Of a stretch of 64,000 nt of DNA, positions 51,169-58,297 are shown one piece after another. Source of the DNA: Pseudomonas multiresinivorans (GTDB lineage Bacteria; Pseudomonadota; Gammaproteobacteria; Pseudomonadales; Pseudomonadaceae); the NCBI RefSeq assembly GCF_012971725.1, contig NZ_CP048833.1, forward strand, positions 3,162,001 to 3,226,000. Reading direction: 5' to 3'. A program made the position numbers and the translations under genes. Position 1 is the stretch's first letter; every line of letters begins with the position of its first letter. The notes under the pieces are model-generated. The model saw only the letters and a program-made list of their open reading frames with translations. It had not been told where the DNA came from and made no database searches.

Positions 51169-51500
51169 GAGAAGTCCTTGCGCCATGTGGCGCGGAGAGA
51201 TTTCGGGTGTGGTTTCCGCCTTTCCCCGTCGTTCGTCGGCTTTGTGCATCTTTCTCTGCGCACGACAAAGAACGATCTAACTTGGAGTTAGAGCGGGTGA
51301 TGAACCTGGGGACAAAGGAGTGACGAAGGGAAGTGCGTGATGGAGATGAAGGCGGAGGGCGGAGTTCTGTAACTTCTCGCGCTTTCGTCCTTTACACATC
51401 AAAGAACGAACTAAAATTCATGCAGGCCCAAGGGGAATAAAAAGCCCCCGGCGCGCCAACGCCGAGGGCCTGTTTCGACAGACCATTGAGGAAATGATCT
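51169..51500. other. Spacer between divergent early operon and small plus-strand gene
   Basis: This 332-base region holds two near-identical 15-base direct repeats (CAAAGAACGATCTAA at 51266-51280 and CAAAGAACGAACTAA at 51400-51414) and a hairpin at about 51449-51475. On the minus strand the hairpin is followed by a T-run. No gene longer than 30 codons is supported. Confidence 0.55.
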
Positions 51501-51638
51501 ATGCATAAAGGTAGACCCTGCATACGTTGTTGCAAAGCCCTGGCGAAGGGCATGGTGCTGGTAGTTGCGCTGGTTGTATCGGGCGGGGAGGCTCCAACGG
51601 AAAGTGCTCCCTCGCAGTGTCAAATACAGCGCGTGTAG
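51501..51638 (+). CDS. Small membrane-segment protein (45 aa)
   Basis: This 45-codon ORF starts at an ATG with GAGGA eight bases upstream and is followed directly by a terminator, which supports it as a gene. The product (MHKGRPCIRCCKALAKGMVL) has a basic Cys-rich N-terminus and one hydrophobic stretch (MVLVVALVVSGG). The function is unknown. Confidence 0.5.
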   Translation: MHKGRPCIRCCKALAKGMVLVVALVVSGGEAPTESAPSQCQIQRV

Positions 51639-51647
51639 CTCTCTTGC

Positions 51648-51672
51648 AGCCCGGCAAATGCCGGGCTTTTTT
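51648..51672 (+). terminator. Terminator after the 45-aa gene
   Basis: A perfect 8-base stem (AGCCCGGC and complement) with loop AAAT is followed by six T, ten bases after the stop. Confidence 0.88.
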
Positions 51673-51746
51673 GTGCCGTAGTGGCGCAATGGCATGGAGT
51701 GGGGTAGGTTCGGATGGCCCGGCATGGGGCCGGCGAGGGCTGTGCA

Positions 51747-52022
51747 ATGACCATTTCCTGCGAAACGATCTTCAAGCTCACGAATGCTGTTGAAGCCTTG
51801 GTTATCACGGGCGGGAGTGCAATTGAACGCGCGAAGCTGGCGTTGCATTCATTGCGCGGAATCAAGAAGGAAGACTTCGGTGGCGATATTGCTGCGATTC
51901 CCTGGAACTACATCGCCTCTGTGTCAAAGGATATTGAGAGCGGTAGAGCCGATCACCAGGTCGCGGAGAAAGTCATCAGCTCTATTTGGCAGCTATTCGA
52001 TGCATTCCGCCCCCGATCCTGA
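51747..52022 (+). CDS. Hypothetical phage protein (91 aa)
   Basis: This 91-residue helical soluble protein (MTISCETIFKLTNAVEALVI) has no recognised family. The ATG at 51747 is preceded by GAGGG. It stands alone on the plus strand between two minus-strand early operons and is convergent to the methyltransferase gene. Confidence 0.6.
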   Translation: MTISCETIFKLTNAVEALVITGGSAIERAKLALHSLRGIKKEDFGGDIAAIPWNYIASVSKDIESGRADHQVAEKVISSIWQLFDAFRPRS

Positions 52023-52060
52023 GCATTTGTTGTCAGTCGGCAGAGGTGGCGCAGTCGAAC

Positions 52061-53593
52061 TCATAACGCCGAGCGGTCGATCTGCTCCAGCAGGCGCCGG
52101 CCAAGCCAGCGCACCACGGGAATAGCCTTGCTGTTCCCGATGGCCTTGTAGCGCGGCCCGTCAGGGCATTCCTCCGCCGGCTTACCGCGCCAGGGGATCA
52201 GCGTGTAGTCGTCTGGGAAGCCCTGCAGGCGCTCGCATTCGCGTGGGGTGAATCGACGAACAGCAGATGCAACCACGAGGCTGTCGGCCTGGGTAACTGG
52301 ATTGCTGTGGCTCCGGAAATTTCCTGACCTAAGCGTCGGCGCCATTCCGCTGGAGAACATGACCGGCGCCTGGCTTGATGCTGGAAGGGTGTGGCAAATC
52401 CCCGGCGTTGGCTGACTGCGATTCGCGGCGCTGGTGATCTGGTTAGGATCGAACACTGCGTTTTCCTGGCCGTTGTTCCTCCCGAGGGTATGCGCCAGAT
52501 CGTCCAGGCAATCTGGGTCTTGAGTACCGTGCACAGCAAGAAGATGGCTGTGACCGTGGTTCAGGTCCTGCCCGCTGCATCCCTGCAGCCGACCATAGGA
52601 GGCGTCGAGCGTTGCGGCCGTCAGTGGGATATCATCGAGGCTGTAGCCTCCGCCTTTTCTGCCGCCGCCGGCCAAGGTCGGCGCCACGCAGAAAGTCTCC
52701 GAAGCGAAGTCGTTCCGGACGCCGTGCGCAGTCAGCGCACCGGCCTGGAAGAGCGAGCGTATCTGGTTTTCTCCGCCGAAGGCCGGCACCCCGGCCAACA
52801 CTTCGACGGCGGGCCCTTCGTCGCCCTCGCAGTTCGGGCAGCCCCAGGCGCCCAGGTTCATTCCGAAGAGGTAGCCGCACCCGCACTGGAGCGAAGGGCC
52901 GAAAGGAGCATGCCCGGCAACGTCTTGCCCCTCGCCTCGGCGCGGCGGATGATCCCGGCGCATGCCTTCGCGCTCAAAAAGTACCGCGGCTGGATCGAAT
53001 CCTGCTCGAGCACTTGCGACAACGAACACACGGCGGCGTCGTTGGGCCAGGCCGAAATATTGGGCATCCAGAACCCGCCATGCGACTGTTCGCCGGGGTC
53101 CATACACACAACCAGCGTCCTTCCATTTTCCCCCTGGCGGCTGAAGTTCTTGGGATTCGCCCACCAGGGCGCCGAGGAAGCAGCCGAACGCGTTGCCCTT
53201 GTCGGAGAGGACGCCGGGGACGTTTTCCCAGAGGCAGGCGGCTTCAGGTTCGCCTCGCTGGGTTCGAACATGGTCAATTGCATCGAGGAGCTCCACGTAT
53301 TTGATGGTGAGGGCGCCGCGCGGATCGGCCAGGCCTTCGCGCATGCCGGCGACGCTGAAGGCCTGGCAAGGAGTGCCACCTACCAGTAGGGGCGGTGCCT
53401 TGATGGCGCCGGACAGTACCTGGCGCGCGAGCTTCGTCATGTCGCCCAGGTTCGGCACTTCCGGCCAGCGGTGGGCGAGAACTGCGGAAGGAAAGGCCTC
53501 GATCTCGCTAAACCAATCGGCGCGGAAGCCCAGAGAGTGCCAGGCCACGCTCGCGGCCTCGATGCCGCTGCAGACCGATCCGTAGCTGATCAT
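52061..53593 (-). CDS. Phage C5-cytosine DNA methyltransferase
   Basis: This 510-residue enzyme has the C5-methyltransferase motifs: CSGIEAAS (motif I), GTPCQAFS with catalytic Cys76 (motif IV), ENV at 123-125 (motif VI), and QRRRR near 185 (motif VIII). The family ending is RECERLQGFP and KAIGNSKAIPV. The target-recognition region is very long (about 200-430) and holds a CxC-x12-CxxC zinc-ribbon-like segment (Cys 237, 239, 252, 255). It probably protects phage DNA from host restriction. It overlaps the preceding small gene by four bases. Confidence 0.93.
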   Translation of the reverse strand: MISYGSVCSGIEAASVAWHSLGFRADWFSEIEAFPSAVLAHRWPEVPNLGDMTKLARQVLSGAIKAPPLLVGGTPCQAFSVAGMREGLADPRGALTIKYVELLDAIDHVRTQRGEPEAACLWENVPGVLSDKGNAFGCFLGALVGESQELQPPGGKWKDAGCVYGPRRTVAWRVLDAQYFGLAQRRRRVFVVASARAGFDPAAVLFEREGMRRDHPPRRGEGQDVAGHAPFGPSLQCGCGYLFGMNLGAWGCPNCEGDEGPAVEVLAGVPAFGGENQIRSLFQAGALTAHGVRNDFASETFCVAPTLAGGGRKGGGYSLDDIPLTAATLDASYGRLQGCSGQDLNHGHSHLLAVHGTQDPDCLDDLAHTLGRNNGQENAVFDPNQITSAANRSQPTPGICHTLPASSQAPVMFSSGMAPTLRSGNFRSHSNPVTQADSLVVASAVRRFTPRECERLQGFPDDYTLIPWRGKPAEECPDGPRYKAIGNSKAIPVVRWLGRRLLEQIDRSAL

Positions 53594-53871
53594 GCTGCGG
53601 GCTCCTTGGTGTCGTTGAAGATGTCGAGCTGGGCGGCGGAGCATTCTCTTGCTCCGTGAGGCAGCCGAGGTGGTGGGTAGAGCTCGGCAAGCCAGGCGTC
53701 GTAACGTCCGTCGGTGCTCAGGTGTCTTTCATGCTCCATCGCTTTCCACTGGTTCACGTGCTTGTTGCTCCAGATGATGAAGTCGACGTTCCCCTTGCCG
53801 AGTGCCTTGTACTGCTCCGGCGTCATGCCATGGGAGTGGCAGAACGCAACGAATCGCGGATTCCAGCCCAT
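53590..53871 (-). CDS. Small phage protein coupled to methyltransferase (93 aa)
   Basis: This 93-residue soluble protein (MGWNPRFVAFCHSHGMTPEQ) lies directly upstream of the methyltransferase gene and overlaps it by four bases. GGAGAAGG precedes the ATG. No family assigned; the coupling suggests a shared role or simply shared early expression. Confidence 0.7.
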   Translation of the reverse strand: MGWNPRFVAFCHSHGMTPEQYKALGKGNVDFIIWSNKHVNQWKAMEHERHLSTDGRYDAWLAELYPPPRLPHGARECSAAQLDIFNDTKEPAA

Positions 53872-53882
53872 GGCCTTCTCCA

Positions 53883-53936
53883 GGTAGAGCGCCGCCGCGC
53901 CGCTGTCGTAGACTCGGCGATCTTTTGCGCTGCTTA
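53883..53936 (+). promoter_or_regulatory. Intergenic module, copy 1 (GC block plus TGCTTA)
   Basis: A 21-base GC-rich block (53883-53903) is followed 48 bases from its start by TGCTTAGG (53931). The same pair of elements, with 20 of 21 identical bases in the block and a 49-base offset, occurs at 54597. This copy ends directly before the two-helix membrane-protein gene. Confidence 0.45.
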
Positions 53937-53948
53937 GGGATGGTGGTG

Positions 53949-54275
53949 ATGAGATTCGTGAAGGTGTTTCTGCTGCTGAGCCTGTTCGGCTTCTGCGTGA
54001 TGTTTATCGATGCGGCCGGCGAGGAGATCAGAAAGAAGATCCCCATTTCGGTCTTCGGCTCCAGGGCGGAAGCTGCTGCCTTCACGACGAAAGTGGAGAC
54101 AGCTCTGAAGGACGAAAGCGTTGGGTTTGAAGAGGCAAGGCGCCTTCAGCTGGAGTATTCAGAGCGGGTTGTGCCGCGCTACCGGCTTCTCTTCTGGGGG
54201 CAGATGGCGGCCTATGCTCTCGTCGTGCTGACGGCGACGCTGCTGTATCTCCGGTCCACACCGAAAAGGATCTGA
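53949..54275 (+). CDS. Two-helix membrane protein (108 aa)
   Basis: This 108-residue protein has an N-terminal membrane segment (VFLLLSLFGFCVMFI) and a C-terminal one (WGQMAAYALVVLTATLLYL). Between them is a soluble, charged, coiled-coil-like region, probably periplasmic. The ATG at 53949 has AGGGA eight bases upstream; one at 53940 is an alternative. It stands on the plus strand among minus-strand early genes. The function is unknown. Confidence 0.65.
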   Translation: MRFVKVFLLLSLFGFCVMFIDAAGEEIRKKIPISVFGSRAEAAAFTTKVETALKDESVGFEEARRLQLEYSERVVPRYRLLFWGQMAAYALVVLTATLLYLRSTPKRI

Positions 54276-54364
54276 GTACCGCTGCGCCGCGCTTAGGAAA
54301 CGTCCTATTGCGGCAGTGGATGCTGGTCGTCAGGGTTCTCGCTCCAAACAAGGAGCGGATTTAG

Positions 54365-54601
54365 ATGCGGATGTGGTGCAGGGCGATGGGACTTGCTGTT
54401 GTGGTGCTCAGCACGAATGGCTGTGCGAGTTCGCTGGGGCATCTGTTCGGCCCATGCCCCTATGTGGGGGTTCAGCTGGACGCGAAATCTTGGGATGTTG
54501 CCGGCCCTCTGATCTTCCTTGATATGCCGTTCTCCGCTGTCATGGACACGGTGCTGTTACCTCTCGACTTGGCCACTGGAAACAGCTGTAGCGGCTGGTA
54601 G
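54365..54601 (+). CDS. YceK/YidQ-type (DUF1375) lipoprotein
   Basis: This 78-residue protein has a lipobox (VVLSTNGC-ASS) and the DUF1375 pattern: PCPYVGVQLD, then FLDMPFSAVMDTVLLPLDL. It should be an outer- or inner-membrane lipoprotein facing the periplasm. AGGAG lies nine bases before the ATG. Such lipoproteins occur in phage genomes as candidates for surface change or superinfection control; that role is inference here. Confidence 0.78.
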   Translation: MRMWCRAMGLAVVVLSTNGCASSLGHLFGPCPYVGVQLDAKSWDVAGPLIFLDMPFSAVMDTVLLPLDLATGNSCSGW

Positions 54602-54651
54602 AGCCCCGCCGCGCCGCGAGTGCAGCGGCTGGCTGATTGGTGGTGTGCTTA
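54597..54651 (+). promoter_or_regulatory. Intergenic module, copy 2 (GC block plus TGCTTA)
   Basis: The second copy of the 21-base GC-rich block (54597-54617) with TGCTTA at 54646-54651 lies 48 bases upstream of the Sel1-repeat gene. TGCTTAAG could serve as an extended -10. The block overlaps the stop of the lipoprotein gene. Confidence 0.45.
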
Positions 54652-54698
54652 AGTGAAAGCTGGTGCTGCGCCTGGCAGCTGCTCGCGAGGGATTACCG

Positions 54699-55154
54699 AT
54701 GGCTCTCGAAACTGGCCACAAGGTCCAAATTGCTATCGCCGTACTAGGGTTGGTCGGGACCTTGACCGTAGCGGGAATCGCGAACTGGGAGAGAATCTTC
54801 CCACCTCCACCGCCCCCACCACCCCCTAGTGTTGAGCTTGGCCTGCAGTACCTGGCTGAGGAGCGTTTTGAAGAGGCAGTTGCCATGCTGAAACCTTTCG
54901 CACGCAACGGTGATGCTCGCGCTCAGTACAGCGTGGGCCGCATATATGACATGGAGTTCATAGAAAGCGGTGATCCTACCGGCGACAAATTTAGGGCTTC
55001 CTATTGGTACAAGAAGGCAGCTGCTCAGAACTATAAAGATTCACAGTCCTCGTACGAGATGGTGGAGGAAAGCCTTCACGACATATCGTCATTAGACGCT
55101 GTGAGGAGATTTTCTATCGAGGAAAAGGAGTCTGGTCACCAAGCTGGCCTCTGA
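54699..55154 (+). CDS. Membrane-anchored Sel1-like repeat protein
   Basis: This 151-residue protein has an N-terminal membrane helix (VQIAIAVLGLVGTLTVAGI), a run of nine prolines (about residues 36-44), then Sel1/TPR-like helical repeats (LGLQYLAEERFEEAVAML; AQYSVGRIYD; ASYWYKKAAAQNYKDSQ). It probably binds another protein at the membrane. The ATG at 54699 has GAGG eight bases upstream. It is convergent with the next minus-strand gene, ten bases apart. Confidence 0.68.
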   Translation: MALETGHKVQIAIAVLGLVGTLTVAGIANWERIFPPPPPPPPPSVELGLQYLAEERFEEAVAMLKPFARNGDARAQYSVGRIYDMEFIESGDPTGDKFRASYWYKKAAAQNYKDSQSSYEMVEESLHDISSLDAVRRFSIEEKESGHQAGL

Positions 55155-55164
55155 TTCCCCTGAC

Positions 55165-55479
55165 CTAAGCGTCTTGGCTGTCCATCCATTTGGCTTGCCG
55201 CGTTCCGGCTACCTCTAGCTTGCGCGCCACGAAATCGGATGGCGTGAAGTCGTGGCGCGGAATGGCGAGGAGGGGAGCGGAGCCTTCCGGCCCCAGGTCA
55301 TGGGCATGCATGATCAGGAGCTGTATCGCCTCGGCCTTCTCCTCGATGCCATGCCAACGCATCAGGTTCTCCAGCATGGAGCGGGTACCGCGGCGCACCC
55401 GGTGGCGCAACTCCGTCTCGTCCAGGCGCTGGCGCTTCTCTGCGGAGGCCTTGCTGCGTTCCTTCTGGGACTTGGCCAT
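55165..55479 (-). CDS. Basic hypothetical phage protein (104 aa)
   Basis: This 104-residue protein has a strongly basic N-terminal half (MAKSQKERSKASAEKRQRLD) and a helical middle (GTRSMLENLMRWHGIEEKAEAI) compatible with a ribbon-helix-helix-like DNA-binding role. That is inference only. It shares one base with the stop of the preceding gene. Confidence 0.65.
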   Translation of the reverse strand: MAKSQKERSKASAEKRQRLDETELRHRVRRGTRSMLENLMRWHGIEEKAEAIQLLIMHAHDLGPEGSAPLLAIPRHDFTPSDFVARKLEVAGTRQAKWMDSQDA

Positions 55480-55739
55480 TACCCTTCAGCCCCGATGTCA
55501 TCGCGCTTGCGGATGGTCAGCTCCTCAGCGCGAGCAATTGCCTCCCGGTAATCACGGCGGAACCCGGCGACCTTGTCGGTGGCGGTGTCGACGATGTGGA
55601 AGAAGCCGCGACCAGTCGGACGGATCTGGTAGGCCGGCTTCTCCACCACGATGGTGCGGCGCTCCTCGAAGGCAGCGCGCGCGGCGGCGGTCAGCGGGAG
55701 CAGCTCGGCCAGTTGGGGGCGAATGTTCAGCTGTTGCAT
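55479..55739 (-). CDS. Hypothetical phage protein (86 aa)
   Basis: This 86-residue soluble protein (MQQLNIRPQLAELLPLTAAA) has no recognised family. The ATG at 55739 has GAGG eight bases upstream. It heads a two-gene minus-strand set and is divergent from the next plus-strand gene. Confidence 0.65.
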   Translation of the reverse strand: MQQLNIRPQLAELLPLTAAARAAFEERRTIVVEKPAYQIRPTGRGFFHIVDTATDKVAGFRRDYREAIARAEELTIRKRDDIGAEG

Positions 55740-55883
55740 GGCGATCACCTCGTCTGGGTGGTGGCTTCCTTTGGGCAGCACTCCAGCGCGCGGCTATGCG
55801 CCGGTGGGCGCCGCGGAGGAGTGCTGTCGAAAGAGAGTCGTGGAAGGTAGGATTCAGCGGGAGACGCCCACCAAGGAGCAGGC

Positions 55884-56201
55884 ATGGACTTCACTGAGTT
55901 CTATCGGGAATTGCAGCGGATCGGTTGCGTGGAAGAAGAGTTTCCTTCGCGAGTAGCCGCCGTTCTCTATGCCTGCTTCGACGCAGGCCTGAGCGTTGAG
56001 CAGACTCGCCGGTTCATGAGCCGCTTTATGCTTATCAAGTCGGTGGGGGAGTGCTTGGCGAGCGATCACCTCGGACCGGAAACGATCGAGAGAATTGTCG
56101 CGGCTGAGAGCCCTGGGCTCATGACCAAGGATCTGCTTTCGATATTCTCGTCCGATCAGCTGAAGCCGGAGTTCCGGCCGCATTCTTCTGGCGAGAGGTG
56201 A
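55884..56201 (+). CDS. Hypothetical phage protein (105 aa)
   Basis: This 105-residue helical soluble protein (MDFTEFYRELQRIGCVEEEF) has AAGGAG five bases before the ATG and a hairpin right after its stop. It is a self-contained plus-strand unit. No family recognised; unlike the other plus-strand singletons it has no membrane segment. Confidence 0.68.
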   Translation: MDFTEFYRELQRIGCVEEEFPSRVAAVLYACFDAGLSVEQTRRFMSRFMLIKSVGECLASDHLGPETIERIVAAESPGLMTKDLLSIFSSDQLKPEFRPHSSGER

Positions 56202-56225
56202 AAGGCCCTTCTGACAGGGCCTTTC
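56200..56225 (+). terminator. Hairpin after the 105-aa gene
   Basis: A 10-base stem (GAAAGGCCCT and complement) with a 6-base loop overlaps the stop codon region. Its right arm ends in CTTTC, so the U-run is weak. Confidence 0.65.
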
Positions 56226-56421
56226 AGGTCTCACAAACACCGCCGTATGTGAGTGTTTCGCGGCTCGCCCGGCTTGTTGCCGAACTACCAGGGCTGTCGG
56301 TTACATGGCTGCATCCTCCGGCTGAGTTACCCGCGAGGCGGGGCACGGGCGCCCGATCGTTAGCGATTTCCGGCCTGCGGCATGCTTAAATTGGGAATTC
56401 TTGTTGAGGCGAGGGAGTGCT

Positions 56422-56877
56422 GTGACGAAGTACGGTGCAGTAAGCAACTTTGTTCTGATCGCAATTGCTTTCCTGTTTAACGTTGGGCTGTTGCTCGTAT
56501 TGACGGATGGACCTTTCACTCTTGAGGTCCTTCCGAAGGCGCTGTACTTAATTTTCGTTTATGCCCTAATTCCTGCCTTGCTGATGCTTGCTGCAACTGC
56601 ATGGATCAAGCAATTCAGCGCGGCATTGTTGTTTTTTGTCTGCCTCACTATCGTCCCGGTATTGCTCATGACGCGCGGTCACCATTTGGATAGAGATGGT
56701 GCGGTTGTGATTTTTCTCATGCAGTTCCTTTTCTCCTACGGGAGCGCGATCCTGCTAGTGGTCTTTTCGTTTGCGCTCTGGATTCGGAACCGGCGAAGGT
56801 CTCGTAGGTACGCTGAAAGGTGGGCTTACGCACAAGAAGCAGAGGAAGATCGGCGAGAGGAAATCAGCTCGAACTAG
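56422..56877 (+). CDS. Four-helix membrane protein (151 aa)
   Basis: This 151-residue protein has about four hydrophobic helices (VLIAIAFLFNVGLLLVL, YLIFVYALIPALLMLAA, AALLFFVCLTIVPVLLM, SAILLVVFSFALWI) and a charged cytoplasmic tail (RRRSRRYAERW). I chose the GTG at 56422 because GAGGGAG stands just upstream. The gene is richer in A and T than the phage early genes. Function unknown. Confidence 0.62.
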   Translation: MTKYGAVSNFVLIAIAFLFNVGLLLVLTDGPFTLEVLPKALYLIFVYALIPALLMLAATAWIKQFSAALLFFVCLTIVPVLLMTRGHHLDRDGAVVIFLMQFLFSYGSAILLVVFSFALWIRNRRRSRRYAERWAYAQEAEEDRREEISSN

Positions 56878-56878
56878 C

Positions 56879-57100
56879 TCAGATACTATTGGCCCATTCC
56901 TCCCCGGCGCGCCGGGCGGCTTCGAGGCTTTCGAAGTTTTCGGTGTCCGGGGTGAGGCCGCAGCCTGGCTGCCACCGGCTCAGGACGTGTAGCGACTTTG
57001 CGTAGCTGCTCACCGTCGCCCAACGCCGGGCACCTGGAGTGCCGAGGCGGCAGACGTGCGGGAAGGGTTGTGTCCAAGTCTGGGCATTGGTTCCTAGCAA
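56879..57100 (-). CDS. Possible small phage protein (73 aa, TTG start)
   Basis: This minus-strand frame of 73 codons ends NFESLEAARRAGEEWANS, which looks like real protein rather than noise. The only start giving the full length is a TTG at 57100 with a weak ribosome site; a GTG at 57013 is an alternative. It may be a remnant. Confidence 0.4.
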   Translation of the reverse strand: MLGTNAQTWTQPFPHVCRLGTPGARRWATVSSYAKSLHVLSRWQPGCGLTPDTENFESLEAARRAGEEWANSI

Positions 57101-57204
57101 GGTCTTCTTCTTTCCGTCCCGCTCAGCGCATGCTCAGCTTTTCTGTTTAAATTCGAAGCACCGAATAGGCGCCGGGCTCAGGCGCAGGGAGCTTTAGGAG
57201 AAAC

Positions 57205-57627
57205 ATGGACGAGCGAGATAGAGCGGTAGGGAAGCTGCAATTGTCGGAGATGGTGTTGCGTAAAGCCGCTTTGACGTTCCTTCTGATCGGCCCCCCTGTC
57301 GGTGCCTTGGGCGCTCTGCCGCTTGCTTTAAGCGGGGGATTGGTCGGTTATGCGTGGGACCTCGCCATGCTTTTCTTTTTTGTCGTGTACTTTGTGGGTT
57401 CTATACCAGCCTTACTCTCCGGAATGCTCTATGGCACGTTCTTGCTGACGATAGGGAAGCGAGAACCGCTGGCGCTGCAATATAGGCTCATTGCCGGCGT
57501 GCTCTCGGGCTTAGGAGCAATCTCCTTCTTCTCCCTGTTTTTGTCTGTTGCCCCCATATTCTTCACAGCTGGAGCTATAGGGGGGGCTGCCTCTGCTGCC
57601 AGCTTGCGACAGCTGTCCTGTTCTTAG
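57205..57627 (+). CDS. Multi-helix membrane protein (140 aa)
   Basis: This 140-residue protein has about four hydrophobic helices from residue 20 onward (AALTFLLIGPPVGALGAL, WDLAMLFFFVVYFVGSI, and two more). TTTAGGAG precedes the ATG. It stands alone on the plus strand with a TGTTTAAAT extended -10-like element about 60 bases upstream. Function unknown. Confidence 0.62.
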   Translation: MDERDRAVGKLQLSEMVLRKAALTFLLIGPPVGALGALPLALSGGLVGYAWDLAMLFFFVVYFVGSIPALLSGMLYGTFLLTIGKREPLALQYRLIAGVLSGLGAISFFSLFLSVAPIFFTAGAIGGAASAASLRQLSCS

Positions 57628-57681
57628 CTTCCCACACATCCCAAAGCGCCCTCGTGAGAAGACGCTTCAGTGATGCTTTCC

Positions 57682-57708
57682 GTCGGCGCCACCACTGTTG
57701 GCGCCGAC
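57682..57708. terminator. Hairpin between convergent genes
   Basis: A perfect 10-base stem (GTCGGCGCCA and complement) with a 7-base loop lies between the plus-strand membrane gene and the end of the minus-strand recombination operon. No U-run follows on either side. Confidence 0.5.
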
Positions 57709-57728
57709 CTTCACACCTGCTTGCCGGG

Positions 57729-57854
57729 TCATTCACACGGTTTGGCGTTTCGCCGCGTTCCACCCTTCAGCCCCTCAGTTGGCCTCTGGATGGGTGCGCC
57801 GGTCGCCGGTAGCGGCACCCTGGCCCGCATGTTGTTGGCCTTCCGCTTGCTCAT
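57729..57854 (-). CDS. Small basic protein coupled to HTH gene (41 aa)
   Basis: This 41-codon ORF (MSKRKANNMRARVPLPATGA) begins at an ATG that overlaps the stop of the HTH gene by four bases, the same coupling used throughout this operon. The product is basic and Pro/Arg-rich. The operon context is the main support. Confidence 0.5.
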   Translation of the reverse strand: MSKRKANNMRARVPLPATGAPIQRPTEGLKGGTRRNAKPCE

Positions 57855-58297
57855 GGCGCCTCTCCGCAGAACTTGTCCTCCACGTCCTTGATGGTCTGGG
57901 TGCGGAACGTGATCTGGTTTTCGTTGGCGATGCGCCGGGCGTAGTTGTAGGAGATGCCCATGGCCTTGGCGGATGCCTGAATCGACATTCCCTCTGCCGC
58001 CATCCGGCGCAGTTCCCGAGATTTCTGGACTCGGGTGAGCTGCGCCGCTTTCTTGTGGCCTTCGATGGCCAGGCTCATGTCATGGCTGCGGAACTGGCAT
58101 GACTGCTTCTTCTCGTGGGCCCGGCGTTCTGGGTTGGAGAGGGCGTGATTGAAGGTTGGAGAGTCCTTGAAGCCCGACACGCCGTCCGGAATCTCCTGAA
58201 TCGCCCCGCCGCAGGCCAGAAACTCAGCGATGCGGCCGGCGATCTCCGCCCGATTGATGTCGACCAGGGGAGTGGAGCGGTAGTCGATGCGGATCAT
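57851..58297 (-). CDS. Phage HTH-domain protein (148 aa)
   Basis: This 148-residue protein has a C-terminal helix-turn-helix (ELRRMAAEGMSIQASAKAMG then ISYNYARRIANENQI). The N-terminal half has no recognised fold. It is coupled by four-base overlaps to the exonuclease gene upstream and the 41-codon ORF downstream. A regulatory or origin-binding role is possible, but unproven. Confidence 0.7.
   Translation of the reverse strand: MIRIDYRSTPLVDINRAEIAGRIAEFLACGGAIQEIPDGVSGFKDSPTFNHALSNPERRAHEKKQSCQFRSHDMSLAIEGHKKAAQLTRVQKSRELRRMAAEGMSIQASAKAMGISYNYARRIANENQITFRTQTIKDVEDKFCGEAP

Noticed and set aside
51449..51475. Hairpin with T-run on the minus strand considered as a terminator
   Set aside because: No minus-strand gene ends upstream of it in the reading direction, so its target is unclear; noted within the spacer entry only.
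52391..53389. Plus-strand frame of 332 codons opposite the methyltransferase
   Set aside because: It is the shadow of a methyltransferase with all catalytic motifs on the other strand.
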